From contig NZ_MWOK01000005.1 in the NCBI RefSeq assembly GCF_012932145.1, forward strand, positions 159,070 to 223,069: DNA of 64,000 nucleotides, in the 5' to 3' direction. Positions 1-9,926 of this stretch are shown here, piece by piece (the stretch's first letter is position 1; each line of letters opens with the position of its first letter). The position numbers and the translations under genes were made by a program. Source of the DNA: Acidovorax sp. SRB_14 (GTDB taxonomy: Bacteria; Pseudomonadota; Gammaproteobacteria; Burkholderiales; Burkholderiaceae_C). Below the pieces are notes generated by a model. That model saw only the letters and a list, made by a program, of their open reading frames with translations, ran no database searches and was not told the origin of the DNA.

Positions 1-1
1 G

Positions 2-454
2 GAAACTTTTATCCGCGCCTACCGGGCCCTGCACCAGTTCCGTGGCGAGGCCCAGTTCTATACCTGGCTGTACCGCATCGCCGTCAACACCGCCAAGAAA
101 GCGCTGATGGACCTCAAGCGCAACCCGGTGGTCTACGAAGGCGCCTTGCGCGGTGGCGACGATGAAGATGAAACTTCGCGCCTCGGCCACGAACTAACCA
201 CCGACGAAACCCCAGAAACCGTGCTGGCCGCGCAAGAAATTGCGGCAGCGGTGAATGCGGCCATGGACGCTTTGCCCGAAGACTTGCGCCAGGCGGTGAC
301 CCTGCGCGAGATTGAGGGTCTCAGCTATGAAGAAATCGCCACCGCGATGGCCTGCCCGATCGGCACGGTTCGCTCGCGCATCTTTCGAGCGCGCGAGGCG
401 ATTTCGGTGCGTGTGCGGCCGCTTCTGGAGAACCAGACGGGCAAGCGGTGGTAA
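2..454 (+). CDS. rpoE: RNA polymerase sigma factor RpoE/AlgU (5' partial)
   Basis: This is the last 150 codons of an ECF sigma-70 factor; the start lies before the window. The visible part opens in region 2 ([37 protein letters not shown]). It ends in region 4, whose helix-turn-helix ([34 protein letters not shown]) binds the -35 element; the run from GLSYEEIA to [11 protein letters not shown] is highly typical of RpoE/AlgU. The family is about 200 residues, so roughly 50 are missing. It directs envelope-stress transcription and is held inactive at the membrane by the anti-sigma factor encoded 27 bases downstream. The order rpoE-rseA-rseB-mucD supports this over other ECF factors. Confidence 0.96.
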   Translation, partial: ETFIRAYRALHQFRGEAQFYTWLYRIAVNTAKKALMDLKRNPVVYEGALRGGDDEDETSRLGHELTTDETPETVLAAQEIAAAVNAAMDALPEDLRQAVTLREIEGLSYEEIATAMACPIGTVRSRIFRAREAISVRVRPLLENQTGKRW

Positions 455-481
455 GTGCCAAATGGGTTGACAGGTGACACC

Positions 482-1096
482 ATGAATGAAATTTTGGACC
501 AACGAGAACAGCTCTCTGCCTTGGCAGACGGGCAGCTTCAGGGCGAGGAGATGGCGCATGCCCTGCAGTTCGCGCATTCGGCCGATGGGCTGGCGACATG
601 GGAGCTCTACCATGTGGTAGGGGATGTGCTGCGCTCGCCCGAACTGGCCCGCCATGCTGGCAACGCTGATTTTCTCAACCGGCTGCAGCAGCAGTTGGCG
701 CGCGAGCCCCAGCCCCTGCGCCCCTTGTTGGTGCATGCGGGTTTGCAGCAGATTGCCGAGCCCTCCGCTGCCATGCCAGAGGCCGCGAACGCCTCGGTGT
801 TTCGCTGGAAGATGGCGGCGGGCTTGGCTTCCATGGCGGTGGTGCTGGCGGTCGGCTGGAACTCCTGGGACACCTTGCAGAACGGCGGCCCGTCGGGCGC
901 GCGACTCGCTGCTGCGCCACCGGCGCCCGAGCAGGCCGCTGTGGCTGTGGCAGAGAACCAGGCACCCCAGGTCATGCTCCGTGACCCGCGCCTGGATGAA
1001 CTCTTGGCTGCGCACAAGCAGTTTGGTGGCACCTCCGCGTTGCAAATGCCGGCAGGATTCTTGCGCAATGCCACCTTCGAGGCGCCGGCCCGTTGA
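482..1096 (+). CDS. rseA: Anti-sigma-E factor RseA/MucA-like
   Basis: A 204-residue single-pass inner-membrane anti-sigma factor. The N-terminal cytoplasmic domain (residues 1-80; LSALADGQL, then ATWELYHVVGDVLRS) matches the RseA N-terminal family that clamps RpoE. One hydrophobic segment lies at about residues 109-127, followed by a periplasmic tail. An in-frame GTG lies 27 bases upstream, but the ATG with GGTGA in front gives the typical MNE-like start and is preferred. It overlaps the next gene by 4 bases, implying translational coupling. Release of the sigma factor normally needs sequential proteolysis, controlled partly by RseB. Confidence 0.92.
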   Translation: MNEILDQREQLSALADGQLQGEEMAHALQFAHSADGLATWELYHVVGDVLRSPELARHAGNADFLNRLQQQLAREPQPLRPLLVHAGLQQIAEPSAAMPEAANASVFRWKMAAGLASMAVVLAVGWNSWDTLQNGGPSGARLAAAPPAPEQAAVAVAENQAPQVMLRDPRLDELLAAHKQFGGTSALQMPAGFLRNATFEAPAR

Positions 1097-2205
1097 CCGC
1101 TGGCCCACGTGAAGACGTGAGAGCGCACCCCGATCCGCTGCGCGGCGCGCGCAGGCAGGCGAGACACAGTTCATGGGAGTTCTGGCGCTGGGCCGCCGTT
1201 GGGATCGCAGCCGGCGGTGCTGTGCTCCCACTGGGGGCCGCACCTGCGTCTGCGCCTGCAACCGCGGCTGCAGCAGCACTGCCCGGTTCCGCTCAGGAAG
1301 ACATCGCGCAATGGATTGAGCGCTGGCACACCGCGTCGCGCACGCGCAGCTATATCGGCACCTTTGTGGTGTCTTCCGCTTCGGGTGCCATGGCCAGTTC
1401 GCGCATCGTGCATGCCTGCATGGGCACGCAGCAGATGGAGCGCGTCGAGGCCCTGACGGGGACGCCCCGCATCACCTACCGCCACAACGACGAAGTGCGC
1501 ACCTTCTGGCCCCAGGCGCGCGCCGCGCGTTCGGAGCAGCGGGAGCACGCCGGCGCCTTTCCGCAATTGCCTGGAGCCGGGGGCGCCGATGTGGCCAGCT
1601 TCTACAGCGCGCAGCGCCTTGCGGGCGAGCGTGTGGCGGGCATGGCTGCCGATGTGCTGTGGCTGAAGCCGAGGGACGCCTTGCGTTTCGGCTACCGCAT
1701 CTGGAGTGAGCGCGAATCCGGTCTGGTGCTCAAAATCCAGACCCTCGAGCCCGGTGGCCAGGTGCTGGAGCAGGTGGCCTTTTCAGAGATTGACCTGAAT
1801 GCGCGCGTGCGCCTGCAGCCGCTGCGCCGCATGATGGACGACACGACCGGCTACCAAGTGGTCAGCGTGCCTCGGCGCAAGACGTCTGCGGCCGAGCATG
1901 GCTGGGTGCTGCGCCAGCCTGTCGATGGGTTCGTGCCGCTGAACTGCTACCACCACGGGGCACGCGCCGGGCAAGAGGGCGAGGGCGGGAGCGCCTTGCA
2001 GTGCATTTACTCGGACGGGCTGGCGACGGTGTCGCTGTTCCTCGACGTCTACGACCCCCATCGCCACGTCGGCGGGCAGTGGAGCATGGGGGCCACGCAC
2101 ACGCTGGCGCAGCGCCTGGGCGCGGACCTCTGGGTCACGGCCGTGGGCGAGGTGCCGCTCGAAACCCTGCAGCTGTTTGCGTCCCGGCTGGAGCGCAAGC
2201 GCTGA
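1093..2205 (+). CDS. rseB: Periplasmic sigma-E regulator RseB/MucB
   Basis: About 370 residues. It matches the RseB/MucB family: a lipoprotein-fold N-terminal domain (RSYIGTFVVSSASGAMASSR, then RITYRHNDEVRTFWP) and a C-terminal domain (LQCIYSDGLATVSLFLDVYD; GATHTLAQRLGADLWVTAVGEVP). A hydrophobic stretch at residues 32-50 would serve as the export signal. The family binds the periplasmic tail of RseA and shields it from cleavage; it can respond to mislocalised lipopolysaccharide or lipoprotein. No ATG is available near the front. The given start is a TTG overlapping the rseA stop; a GTG 24 bases downstream is an alternative. Confidence 0.9.
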   Translation: MTAGPREDVRAHPDPLRGARRQARHSSWEFWRWAAVGIAAGGAVLPLGAAPASAPATAAAAALPGSAQEDIAQWIERWHTASRTRSYIGTFVVSSASGAMASSRIVHACMGTQQMERVEALTGTPRITYRHNDEVRTFWPQARAARSEQREHAGAFPQLPGAGGADVASFYSAQRLAGERVAGMAADVLWLKPRDALRFGYRIWSERESGLVLKIQTLEPGGQVLEQVAFSEIDLNARVRLQPLRRMMDDTTGYQVVSVPRRKTSAAEHGWVLRQPVDGFVPLNCYHHGARAGQEGEGGSALQCIYSDGLATVSLFLDVYDPHRHVGGQWSMGATHTLAQRLGADLWVTAVGEVPLETLQLFASRLERKR

Positions 2206-2306
2206 GAACCGGGTCCGCCGCGATGCGGAACCAATTGCGAAGCTGGGTTTCACAATGCCAGGCGCCCGAGGCGCGCATGGTTCCCTGGATTTTTGAAAGG
2301 TCGTTG

Positions 2307-3782
2307 ATGAAGAAGATCGATTGGAAGACGGTGCACTCGTTTGCATTGGCCGGCGTGTTCGCTGTGGTGGCTGGCATGGCCGCCGTGCCTGTGGGCTCGG
2401 CCTATGCCCAGCCCGCTTCAGTGCGTGGCTTGCCGGACTTCACCGATCTGGTGGAGCAGGTAGGGCCGTCGGTGGTGAACATCCGCACGGTGGAGAAGGC
2501 GGCGGCGCGCGGCAGTGCCAATGGCATGGACGAGGACATGCTGGAGTTCTTCCGGCGTTTCGGCGTGCCCATTCCCAACATGCCGCGGCAGCAGCGCCCC
2601 GATCGCTCGCAGCCGGAAGAGGAGCCGCAGCCGCGCGGCGTGGGCTCGGGCTTTATCCTGAGCGCCGATGGCTATGTCATGACCAACGCCCATGTCGTGG
2701 AGGGTGCGGAAGAGGTTTTGGTCACTTTGACGGACAAGCGCGAATTCAAGGCCAAGATCGTCGGTGCCGACAAGCGCACCGACGTGGCCGTGGTCAAGAT
2801 CGAGGCCACCGGCCTGCCTGCCGTGAAGATCGGCGAACTGTCGCGCCTGAAGGTCGGTGAATGGGTCATGGCCATCGGCTCGCCGTTTGGGCTCGAAAAC
2901 ACCGTGACAGCGGGCATTGTGAGTGCCAAGCAGCGCGATACGGGCGACTACCTGCCTTTCATCCAGACCGACGTGGCAATCAATCCCGGCAATTCGGGCG
3001 GTCCACTGATCAACATGCGCGGCGAAGTGGTCGGCATCAACAGCCAGATCTATTCGCGCTCGGGCGGCTTCATGGGCATCTCGTTTGCGATTCCGATTGA
3101 CGAAGCCATGCGCGTGAGTGAGCAACTGCGCGTGAGTGGGCGCGTCACGCGCGGGCGCATCGGCGTGCAAATTGGCCCTGTGGGCAAGGATGTGGCCGAG
3201 TCGCTGGGGCTGGGCAAGCAACAGGGAGCGCTGGTGACCGGGGTTGAGTCGGGCTCGCCCGCGGAAAAGGCCGGCGTCGAGGCCGGGGATGTCATCACGC
3301 GCTTCGAGGGCAAGCCGATTGACAAGGTCAGCGACCTGCCGCGCATGGTGGGCAACACCAAGCCGGGGACCAAGAGCACCGTCACCGTCTTCCGGCGTGG
3401 CAAGGCGCGCGATCTTGCCATCATCATCGCCGAAATCGAACCCGAAGCGCCGGTGCGCAAGGCCGCAGAGCGCGAAGCCAAGCCCAAGCCCAAGGCCTCG
3501 GCGCTGGCGCAGCAATGGGGTCTGTCGGTCTCCGAACTGAGCGACGCGCAGAAGAAGGACCTCAAGCTCAAGGGTGGGGTGCGTGTGGAGGCCGCCACCG
3601 ACGCGGCCGCGCGCGCCGGTCTGCGCGAGGGCGATGTGATCCTGGGGATTGCCAACACCGAGGTCTCCAGCCTCAAGGAACTGGAGGCCGCGCTGGCGAA
3701 GGCCGACAAGAACAAGCCCGTGAATGTGCTGTTCCGGCGCGGTGAATGGGCGCAGTACGCGCTGATGCGACCGACTCGGTGA
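2307..3782 (+). CDS. mucD: Periplasmic serine endoprotease MucD (DegP/HtrA family)
   Basis: A 491-residue secreted HtrA-type protease/chaperone that degrades misfolded periplasmic proteins. The signal peptide spans residues 1-34 (cut after SAYA). The trypsin-like domain has the full triad: His129 in MTNAHVVEG, Asp159 in RTDVAVVKI and Ser230 in NPGNSGGP. Two PDZ domains follow (about 265-355 and 400-490). The ATG is chosen because GAAAGG lies six bases upstream and a good signal peptide follows. It is the fourth gene of the sigma-E cluster, as mucD is in pseudomonads. No terminator immediately follows. Confidence 0.95.
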   Translation: MKKIDWKTVHSFALAGVFAVVAGMAAVPVGSAYAQPASVRGLPDFTDLVEQVGPSVVNIRTVEKAAARGSANGMDEDMLEFFRRFGVPIPNMPRQQRPDRSQPEEEPQPRGVGSGFILSADGYVMTNAHVVEGAEEVLVTLTDKREFKAKIVGADKRTDVAVVKIEATGLPAVKIGELSRLKVGEWVMAIGSPFGLENTVTAGIVSAKQRDTGDYLPFIQTDVAINPGNSGGPLINMRGEVVGINSQIYSRSGGFMGISFAIPIDEAMRVSEQLRVSGRVTRGRIGVQIGPVGKDVAESLGLGKQQGALVTGVESGSPAEKAGVEAGDVITRFEGKPIDKVSDLPRMVGNTKPGTKSTVTVFRRGKARDLAIIIAEIEPEAPVRKAAEREAKPKPKASALAQQWGLSVSELSDAQKKDLKLKGGVRVEAATDAAARAGLREGDVILGIANTEVSSLKELEAALAKADKNKPVNVLFRRGEWAQYALMRPTR

Positions 3783-3997
3783 CAGGTGCCGGCCCAGGCC
3801 CTAGCGGCAGGGGACTCAGGCTTCATATAAGAAAGGCCCAGATCTTCCATGAAGAGGCCCGTGCTGTCGCTTGCCGTGTCAATGATCGAAATTGGTAGAA
3901 TGACTGCTTTTAATGCGCAATTATGGGCATATAAAGGTTTGTGAAACCGCGATACGGGCTTGCGTCCGGCTGCAGCAAATCCCCCAGGCGGTGCGGT

Positions 3998-4022
3998 GCC
4001 GGCATGAACCGGCGGTCTTTTT
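3998..4022 (+). terminator. Rho-independent terminator
   Basis: The stem is GCCGG/CCGGC with a CATGAA loop, followed by GGTCTTTTT. It could end a short RNA starting near 3937 or mucD read-through. The stem is only five perfect pairs, so confidence is moderate. Confidence 0.5.
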
Positions 4023-4036
4023 GCCTACAATGAAGC

Positions 4037-4101
4037 TCCAACCATCGCAGTTGCCAAAGATGTTGGTTCAGGGCGCGTCACCAGTCGACGCGCCCTTTTT
4101 T
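4037..4101 (+). ncRNA. Candidate small RNA upstream of lepA
   Basis: A TACAAT -10-like box (4026-4031) stands about 7 bases before a compact structured segment. It has a stem of CCAAC(C)ATC at 4038-4046 with GATGTTGG at 4059-4066, then a strong terminator stem at 4071-4095 with six T residues. The predicted transcript is about 65 bases. No good -35 hexamer is visible at 16-18 bases spacing, so the segment may instead be processed from a longer lepA leader. No named family is recognised. Confidence 0.35.
4071..4101 (+). terminator. Strong Rho-independent terminator before lepA
   Basis: GGGCGCGT (4071-4078) pairs with ACGCGCCC (4088-4095), followed by TTTTTT. It lies only 45 bases before the lepA start codon, so it ends an upstream or small transcript, or acts as an attenuator for lepA. 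Confidence 0.75.
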
Positions 4102-4145
4102 CTTGCGCGCAGCTTTGCCATCCAATCACTTGACGTTTTCCGTTG

Positions 4146-5954
4146 ATGAATCACATCCGAAATTTTTCCATCATTGCGCACATTGACCACGGCAAGTCGA
4201 CGCTGGCCGATCGCCTGATCCAGCGCTGCGGCGGCCTGGCCGAACGCGATATGCAGGCCCAGGTGCTGGACTCGATGGACATCGAGAAGGAGCGCGGAAT
4301 CACCATCAAGGCGCAGACGGCGGCGCTGCAGTACAAGGCCCAGGACGGGCAGGTCTACAACCTCAACCTGATCGACACCCCCGGCCACGTCGACTTCTCG
4401 TACGAAGTGAGCCGTTCGCTGTCGGCGTGTGAAGGCGCGCTGCTGGTGGTCGATGCCTCGCAGGGCGTGGAGGCGCAGACCGTGGCGAACTGCTACACCG
4501 CGCTGGAGCTGGGCGTGGAAGTGCTGCCCGTGCTCAACAAGATGGACCTGCCCAATGCCGACCCCGACAATGCCCGGGCCGAGATCGAGGACGTGATCGG
4601 CATCGACGCCACCGACGCCATTCCGTGTTCGGCCAAGAGCGGCATGGGCATTGACGAAATCCTCGAAGCCATCGTCGCCAAGGTGCCGGCGCCCAAGGGC
4701 AATCTCGCGGGCCCGCTGCGCGCGATGATCATCGACAGCTGGTTTGACCCCTATGTGGGCGTCGTGATGCTGGTGCGCGTGGTCGACGGCCGGTTGCTCA
4801 AGGGTGAGCGCTTCAAGATGATGGCGTCCGGTGCGGTGTACAACGCCGACAACCTGGGGGTGTTCACACCGGCCAACGAGCCGCGCACGTCGCTCGATGC
4901 CGGCCAGGTGGGCTACATCATCGCCGGCATCAAGGAATTACAGGCCGCCAAGGTGGGTGACACCATCACGCTCGAAAAGAAGCTGCCCAACAACGCCGGC
5001 CCGGCCGCCGAGGCCTTGCCCGGTTTCAAGGAAATCCAGCCCCAGGTGTTTGCCGGCCTCTACCCGACCGAGGCCAGCGAATACGACCAGCTGCGCGATG
5101 CGCTTGAAAAGCTCAAGCTCAACGATGCCTCGCTGCAGTACGAACCCGAAGTCTCGCAGGCGCTGGGCTTTGGCTTCCGCTGCGGTTTTCTGGGGCTGCT
5201 GCACATGGAGATCGTGCAGGAGCGGCTGGAGCGCGAGTTCGACCAGGATCTGATCACCACCGCGCCCAGCGTGGTCTACCAGGTGGTCAAGGCCGACGGC
5301 GAAGTGCTCATGGTCGAGAACCCCTCCAAGATGCCCGACCAGGGGCGCCTGGAAGAAATTCGCGAGCCCATCGTCACCGTGCACCTGTACATGCCGCAAG
5401 ACTATGTCGGCCCGGTGATGACGCTGGCCAACCAGAAGCGCGGCGTGCAGATGAACATGGCCTACCACGGCCGCCAGGTCATGCTGACCTATGAGATGCC
5501 GCTGGGCGAGATCGTGCTCGACTTCTTCGACAAGCTCAAGTCGGTGTCACGCGGCTATGCGTCGATGGACTACGAGTTCAAGGAGTACCGTGCCTCCGAT
5601 GTGGTGAAGGTCGACATCCTGCTCAACGGCGAGAAGGTCGATGCGCTGTCCATCATCGTGCACCGCAGCCAATCGCAGTACCGCGGCCGCGCCGTGGTCG
5701 CCAAGATGCGCGAAATCATCAGCCGCCAGATGTACGACGTGGCCATCCAGGCGGCGATCGGCGCCAACATCATCGCCCGCGAAACCATCAAGGCGCTGCG
5801 CAAGAACGTGCTGGCAAAATGCTACGGCGGCGACGTCAGCCGCAAGCGCAAGCTCCTCGAAAAACAAAAAGCAGGCAAGAAACGCATGAAACAAATCGGT
5901 TCGGTCGAGGTGCCCCAGGAAGCCTTCCTGGCTATTTTGCAGGTGGAAGACTGA
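4146..5954 (+). CDS. lepA: Translation elongation factor 4 (LepA)
   Basis: A 602-residue ribosome-associated GTPase that back-translocates or remodels stalled ribosomes. The N-terminal G domain has all signatures ([29 protein letters not shown]). EF-G-like domains II, III and V follow, then the LepA-specific C-terminal domain ([22 protein letters not shown]). Length is normal for the family. A TTG directly precedes the chosen ATG, but [19 protein letters not shown] is the standard start. Its stop shares one base with the lepB start (TGATG), the classic lepA-lepB coupling. Confidence 0.98.
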   Translation: MNHIRNFSIIAHIDHGKSTLADRLIQRCGGLAERDMQAQVLDSMDIEKERGITIKAQTAALQYKAQDGQVYNLNLIDTPGHVDFSYEVSRSLSACEGALLVVDASQGVEAQTVANCYTALELGVEVLPVLNKMDLPNADPDNARAEIEDVIGIDATDAIPCSAKSGMGIDEILEAIVAKVPAPKGNLAGPLRAMIIDSWFDPYVGVVMLVRVVDGRLLKGERFKMMASGAVYNADNLGVFTPANEPRTSLDAGQVGYIIAGIKELQAAKVGDTITLEKKLPNNAGPAAEALPGFKEIQPQVFAGLYPTEASEYDQLRDALEKLKLNDASLQYEPEVSQALGFGFRCGFLGLLHMEIVQERLEREFDQDLITTAPSVVYQVVKADGEVLMVENPSKMPDQGRLEEIREPIVTVHLYMPQDYVGPVMTLANQKRGVQMNMAYHGRQVMLTYEMPLGEIVLDFFDKLKSVSRGYASMDYEFKEYRASDVVKVDILLNGEKVDALSIIVHRSQSQYRGRAVVAKMREIISRQMYDVAIQAAIGANIIARETIKALRKNVLAKCYGGDVSRKRKLLEKQKAGKKRMKQIGSVEVPQEAFLAILQVED

Positions 5955-6928
5955 TGCGGGCCGTGCAGGTGCTCACCTCGCTGGTGCTCGCGGCGTTCGT
6001 GGCCTACGTCGGGGCATGGTATTTCGGTGCGATCGAAGGCAACTTCGCGCTGCTGCTGTTCCTGGCCACCGTGGTCACCGGCTGCTACTGGCTGGCCGAG
6101 CGGTTTTATTTCCTGCCGCAGCGCCGCCGCGCCGCCCAGGCGATCGAGGACGCCGCCGTGCAGCGCCGTGCCGAGCTCGACCGCATGGGCATCGCCAAGG
6201 TCGACGTGGACGTGCAAGAGGCCAAGGGCCGTGTCCTCATGCAGCCCTGGTGGCTGGACTGGACGGCGGGGCTGTTTCCGGTCATCGCGGCCGTGTTCCT
6301 GCTGCGCTCGTTCCTGTTCGAGCCGTTCAAGATTCCCTCGGGCTCGATGATCCCGACGCTGCTGGTGGGCGACCTGATCCTGGTGAACAAGTTCACCTAT
6401 GGCGTGCGCCTGCCGGTGATCAACACCAAGATCACCGAGGGCAACGCGCCCGCGCGCGGCGATGTCATGGTGTTCCGCTACCCGCCGCAGCCCAGCCTGG
6501 ACTACATCAAGCGCGTGGTCGGCGTGCCCGGCGACGAGGTCGCCTACCTGAACAAGCGCCTGACGATCAACGGCCAGGCCGTGCCCACCGCGGCCGCGCC
6601 CGACTTCTTCGATGAAGACGCCATGCGCTACTTCAAGCAGTACCAGGAGCAACTGGGCACGCACAGCCACCGCCTGCTCAACAACCCCGAGGTGCCGGCC
6701 TTCGTGCAGGGGGCCAGCAGCTTCGCCTACCGCGAAAACTGCCGCTACAGCGTCGAGGGCGTGGTCTGCAAGGTGCCCGAGGGCCACTACTTCATGATGG
6801 GCGATAACCGCGACAATTCGCTCGATTCACGCTACTGGGGCTTCGTGCCCGACAAGAACATCGTCGGCAAGGCCTTTTTTGTCTGGATGAATTTTGGCAA
6901 TCTCAAGCGCATTGGGTCGTTCAACTGA
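5954..6928 (+). CDS. lepB: Signal peptidase I (LepB)
   Basis: A 324-residue inner-membrane leader peptidase. Two N-terminal hydrophobic segments (about 5-25 and 30-48) precede a basic cytoplasmic stretch and a third hydrophobic segment at 104-120. The catalytic Ser131 lies in PSGSMIPTLLVGD and the general base Lys186 in YIKRVVGVPGDEV. The conserved GDNRDNSLDSRYWGFVP box is present. It cleaves signal peptides of exported proteins such as MucD and RseB. It overlaps the lepA stop by one base. Confidence 0.97.
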   Translation: MRAVQVLTSLVLAAFVAYVGAWYFGAIEGNFALLLFLATVVTGCYWLAERFYFLPQRRRAAQAIEDAAVQRRAELDRMGIAKVDVDVQEAKGRVLMQPWWLDWTAGLFPVIAAVFLLRSFLFEPFKIPSGSMIPTLLVGDLILVNKFTYGVRLPVINTKITEGNAPARGDVMVFRYPPQPSLDYIKRVVGVPGDEVAYLNKRLTINGQAVPTAAAPDFFDEDAMRYFKQYQEQLGTHSHRLLNNPEVPAFVQGASSFAYRENCRYSVEGVVCKVPEGHYFMMGDNRDNSLDSRYWGFVPDKNIVGKAFFVWMNFGNLKRIGSFN

Positions 6929-6968
6929 GCCGCCGCTGCCGCGGTACACAAGCAAGAGGGAGTGGGGC

Positions 6969-7331
6969 ATGGGGATTCATCGCACAGCCATCCGGTCGCG
7001 CCAGCGCGGCATGTCGTTCATCGGCCTGATCGTCGCCGGGGTGTTGGCCGTGTCGGTCTTTGCCATTGGCGGGCAGTCGCTGCCGATCTTCCTGGAGTAC
7101 CAGGCGGCCCGCAAGGCCATCGAGAAGGCCAAGCATGAAACCACGGTGCCGGCCGTGCGCGCCGCGTTCGACCGTGCCGCCGCGATCGACGACATCCACT
7201 CGGTCAAGGGCTCCGACCTCGACGTCACCAAGCGCGGCGAGAAGGTGGTGGTGTCGTTCAACTACGCGCGCGAGATCCCGCTCGCGGGTCCGGCCTACCT
7301 CGTCTACCGCTTCCAAGCGCAGACCGACTAA
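6969..7331 (+). CDS. DUF4845-type small membrane protein
   Basis: A 120-residue protein with a basic N-terminus, one transmembrane helix at about residues 15-35 ([20 protein letters not shown]), and a soluble remainder with [20 protein letters not shown]. It fits the DUF4845 family that sits between lepB and rnc in many betaproteobacteria. The function is unknown; the helix and its position next to signal peptidase suggest an envelope role, which is inference only. The ATG is preceded by a GAGGGAGTGGGG purine run, and the stop abuts the rnc GTG. Confidence 0.85.
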   Translation: MGIHRTAIRSRQRGMSFIGLIVAGVLAVSVFAIGGQSLPIFLEYQAARKAIEKAKHETTVPAVRAAFDRAAAIDDIHSVKGSDLDVTKRGEKVVVSFNYAREIPLAGPAYLVYRFQAQTD

Positions 7332-8015
7332 GTGCAGCCCGGTCTTGTTTCGCTGCAGGCGCGCCTGCAGCACGAATTCTCCGATCTCGCGCTGCTGCAG
7401 CGTGCCGTGACGCACCGCAGCTTCAGTGCCGACCACAACGAGCGCCTGGAATTCCTCGGCGACTCGGTGCTCAACCTGGCCGTGGCCAGCCTGCTCTATG
7501 CGCGCCTGAGCGCGCAGCCCGAGGGCGACCTCTCGCGCGTGCGCGCCAACATGGTCAAGCAGGAGACGCTGCACCAGCTGGCGCTGGGACTGCAGGTGGC
7601 CGATGTGCTGCGCCTGGGCGAGGGCGAATCGCGCTCGGGCGGGCACAAGCGCCCATCCATCCTGGCCGATGCCGTCGAGGCCCTGATCGGCGCCGTGTAC
7701 CTGGACGCCGGCTACGGCCCGGCCGAAGCCTTGGTGCACCGGCTGTTTGCCGCCGTCGAGATCAACCCGCAAATGCAAGCCGCTGCCAAGGACGCCAAGA
7801 CCGCGTTGCAGGAGTGGCTGCAGGGCCGCAAAATGAAGCTGCCCGAATACCGCGTGGTGGCCACCGTGGGTGCGGCCCACCGGCAAACCTTCGATGTGGA
7901 ATGCCACATCCCCGAACTGGCGCTCACCGAGCGCGGCATTGGTGGCTCGCGCCGGGCCGGCGAGCAGGCCGCCGCCGCCGCCATGCTGGCCACCCTGAAA
8001 GCAAAGAAACCATGA
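7332..8015 (+). CDS. rnc: Ribonuclease III
   Basis: A 227-residue double-strand-specific endoribonuclease that matures rRNA and some mRNAs. The N-terminal RIIID domain carries the signature [12 protein letters not shown] (residues 36-47) and the second acidic site [16 protein letters not shown] double-stranded-RNA-binding domain fills the C-terminal third ([20 protein letters not shown]). It starts at a GTG directly after the preceding stop and overlaps era by four bases (ATGA), the usual rnc-era coupling. Confidence 0.97.
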   Translation: MQPGLVSLQARLQHEFSDLALLQRAVTHRSFSADHNERLEFLGDSVLNLAVASLLYARLSAQPEGDLSRVRANMVKQETLHQLALGLQVADVLRLGEGESRSGGHKRPSILADAVEALIGAVYLDAGYGPAEALVHRLFAAVEINPQMQAAAKDAKTALQEWLQGRKMKLPEYRVVATVGAAHRQTFDVECHIPELALTERGIGGSRRAGEQAAAAAMLATLKAKKP

Positions 8016-9049
8016 ACGATGCTACCAAAAAAGTAGCTACCAACGCAGACCCCGTCAGCGCTGAAGCCCAAAAACACCTTGAAAACCCCGAGGCGTCGCA
8101 GACCGCTGAAATGCCCGAAGCGGTCGAGGCTGCGGCCGGGGAGGGGGCGGGCGGTCCGCAGCGCTGCGGCGTGATCGCCATCGTCGGCAAGCCCAACGTC
8201 GGCAAGTCCACGCTGCTCAACGCGCTGGTGGGCCAGAAGATCAGCATCACCTCGCGCAAGGCGCAGACCACGCGCCACCGCATCACCGGCATCCGCACGC
8301 TGGGGCAGACGCAGTTCGTGTTCGTCGACACGCCGGGCTTCCAGACGCGCCACGCCACGGCACTGAACAAGTCGCTCAACAAGACCGTGATGGGCGTCAT
8401 CAGCGACGTGGACCTGATCCTGTTCGTGGTCGAGGCCGGCAGCTTCACGCTGGCCGACGCCAAGGTGCTGTCGCTGTTCAAGCCCGGCATCCCCACGCTC
8501 CTGATCGCCAACAAGTTTGACAACATCCACCGCCGCGCCGAGATCGCGCCCTGGCTCAAGGGCATGCAGGAGCGCCACCCGTTCGCCGAGTTCGTGCCGA
8601 TGTCGGCCAAGAACAAGAACGACATCCAGCGCCTGTACGGCATCTGCGAGAAGTACCTGCCCGAAGCGCCCTGGTGGTACGACGCGGACGAGCTGACCGA
8701 CCGCAGCGAGAAATTCTTGGCTTCCGAAACGGTGCGCGAAAAACTGTTCCGCTTCACCGGCGACGAGCTGCCCTACACCTCGACGGTGATCATCGACCAG
8801 TTCGGCGAAGAAAAGAGCAAGAACCACAAGCGCCTGGTGCGCATCGCCGCCACCATCGTCGTCGAGCGCGACAGCCACAAGGCCATGGTTATCGGCGACA
8901 AGGGCGAGCGCCTCAAGCGCATCGGCATGGAGACGCGCCAGGAGCTCGAGAAGCTCATGGACTGCAAGGTGTTCCTGGAGCTGTGGGTCAAGGTGCGCTC
9001 GGGCTGGGCCGATGACGAGGCGCGCGTGCGCTCGTTCGGCTACGAGTGA
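8012..9049 (+). CDS. era: GTPase Era with N-terminal extension
   Basis: A 345-residue GTPase needed for 16S rRNA processing and 30S assembly. It has the G domain ([11 protein letters not shown] at 57-67, DTPGFQT, ANKFDNI) and a C-terminal KH domain ([24 protein letters not shown]). The E. coli protein is 301 residues. The surplus is a roughly 50-residue acidic, Ala/Glu-rich leader before the P-loop. Bases 8027-8075 within that leader closely match the dispersed inverted repeat found elsewhere in this window. The ATG overlapping the rnc stop is the natural start, so the extension is probably translated. Confidence 0.96.
   Translation: MNDATKKVATNADPVSAEAQKHLENPEASQTAEMPEAVEAAAGEGAGGPQRCGVIAIVGKPNVGKSTLLNALVGQKISITSRKAQTTRHRITGIRTLGQTQFVFVDTPGFQTRHATALNKSLNKTVMGVISDVDLILFVVEAGSFTLADAKVLSLFKPGIPTLLIANKFDNIHRRAEIAPWLKGMQERHPFAEFVPMSAKNKNDIQRLYGICEKYLPEAPWWYDADELTDRSEKFLASETVREKLFRFTGDELPYTSTVIIDQFGEEKSKNHKRLVRIAATIVVERDSHKAMVIGDKGERLKRIGMETRQELEKLMDCKVFLELWVKVRSGWADDEARVRSFGYE
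8027..8075 (+). repeat. Dispersed repeat copy inside era
   Basis: The segment runs from AAAAAAGTAGCTACCAACGC to CAGCGCTGAAGCCCAAAAA. It follows the layout of the intergenic copies (A-run, TAGCTGC-like arm, GCGC core, spacer, AGCGCT arm, A-run). It supplies about 16 codons of the Era leader. It is degenerate, so the match is judged by eye. Confidence 0.6.
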
Positions 9050-9152
9050 CGTGAGCGACCGCAGTGCTGGCCGCGCGACCCTCCCGGCCCCGGCCTCCCG
9101 GGGCCGTGTCTTGCGCACGCAGCGCCGCCGTGCCAGCGCCTGAAGGAATGCC

Positions 9153-9926
9153 GTGGCCACCGCGCGCCGCTTCACCCACGAACCTGCCTTTGTGCTGCAC
9201 CGCTACGACTGGAGCGAGTCCAGCCTGATCCTGGAGGTGTTCACGCGCCAGCACGGGCGCGTGGCGCTGGTCGCCAAGGGCGCCAAGAAGCCCACCTCCA
9301 ACTTCCGCCCGGTGCTGCTGCCGCTGCAGCCCCTGAGCCTGACCTGGACGCACAGCAGCGCCGCCGCCGCAGGCAGCAACGACATCCATACCTTGAAGGG
9401 CGCCGAATGGGTCGGCGGCCACACCATGCCCACGGGCGATGCGCTGCTCTCGGGCCTGTACCTCAATGAACTGCTGCTGCGCCTGCTGGCGCGCGACGAC
9501 CCGCACCCCGCGCTGTTCGACGCCTACGCCGGCGTGGTGCGCGTGCTCGCCAGCGAGCATGGCGATGCGCTCGAACCCGTGCTGCGCACCTTCGAGCTGC
9601 TGCTGCTGCGCGAAATCGGCCTGCTCCCCGTGCTCGATGCGCAAACCCTGACCCTGGGCGCGCTGCAGGGCCAGGCGCGCTACACCCTGGTGGCCGAAGG
9701 CGGCCTGCGCGCCGCCGCGCCCGGCGAGCGCGCCAGCCTCAGTGGCGTGCAGTGGCAGGCACTGCAGCATGCGCTCGACGGCGGCGTGCGCTTTGCCGCG
9801 CTGCTGCGCGCCTGCGCGCCCGTGGCCTTCGAGCTCAAGCCGCAGCTGCGCGCGCTGCTGCAATACCATTGTGGCAGCCCCTTGCTGCGCACGCGCCAGC
9901 TGATGCTCGATCTGCAAAACCTATGA
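9153..9926 (+). CDS. recO: DNA repair protein RecO
   Basis: A 257-residue mediator that helps load RecA at gaps in the RecFOR pathway. The N-terminal OB-fold shows the family pattern ([35 protein letters not shown]), followed by a helical domain ([34 protein letters not shown]). The start is a GTG with GAAGGA eight bases upstream. No CxxC zinc-finger pattern is seen, which is common in this family. It follows era after 103 bases and overlaps pdxJ by four. Confidence 0.94.
   Translation: MATARRFTHEPAFVLHRYDWSESSLILEVFTRQHGRVALVAKGAKKPTSNFRPVLLPLQPLSLTWTHSSAAAAGSNDIHTLKGAEWVGGHTMPTGDALLSGLYLNELLLRLLARDDPHPALFDAYAGVVRVLASEHGDALEPVLRTFELLLLREIGLLPVLDAQTLTLGALQGQARYTLVAEGGLRAAAPGERASLSGVQWQALQHALDGGVRFAALLRACAPVAFELKPQLRALLQYHCGSPLLRTRQLMLDLQNL

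Larger units (their letters stand above)
3783..4145 (+). other. Gene-free stretch between mucD and lepA
   Basis: These 363 bases hold no convincing protein gene. A TATAAA box at 3930-3935 is followed by a small hairpin (3936-3948). There are two hairpin-plus-T-run terminators at 3998-4022 and 4071-4101, with a TACAAT box between them at 4026-4031. The arrangement suggests one or two short transcripts ahead of lepA; see the separate entries. Confidence 0.55.
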
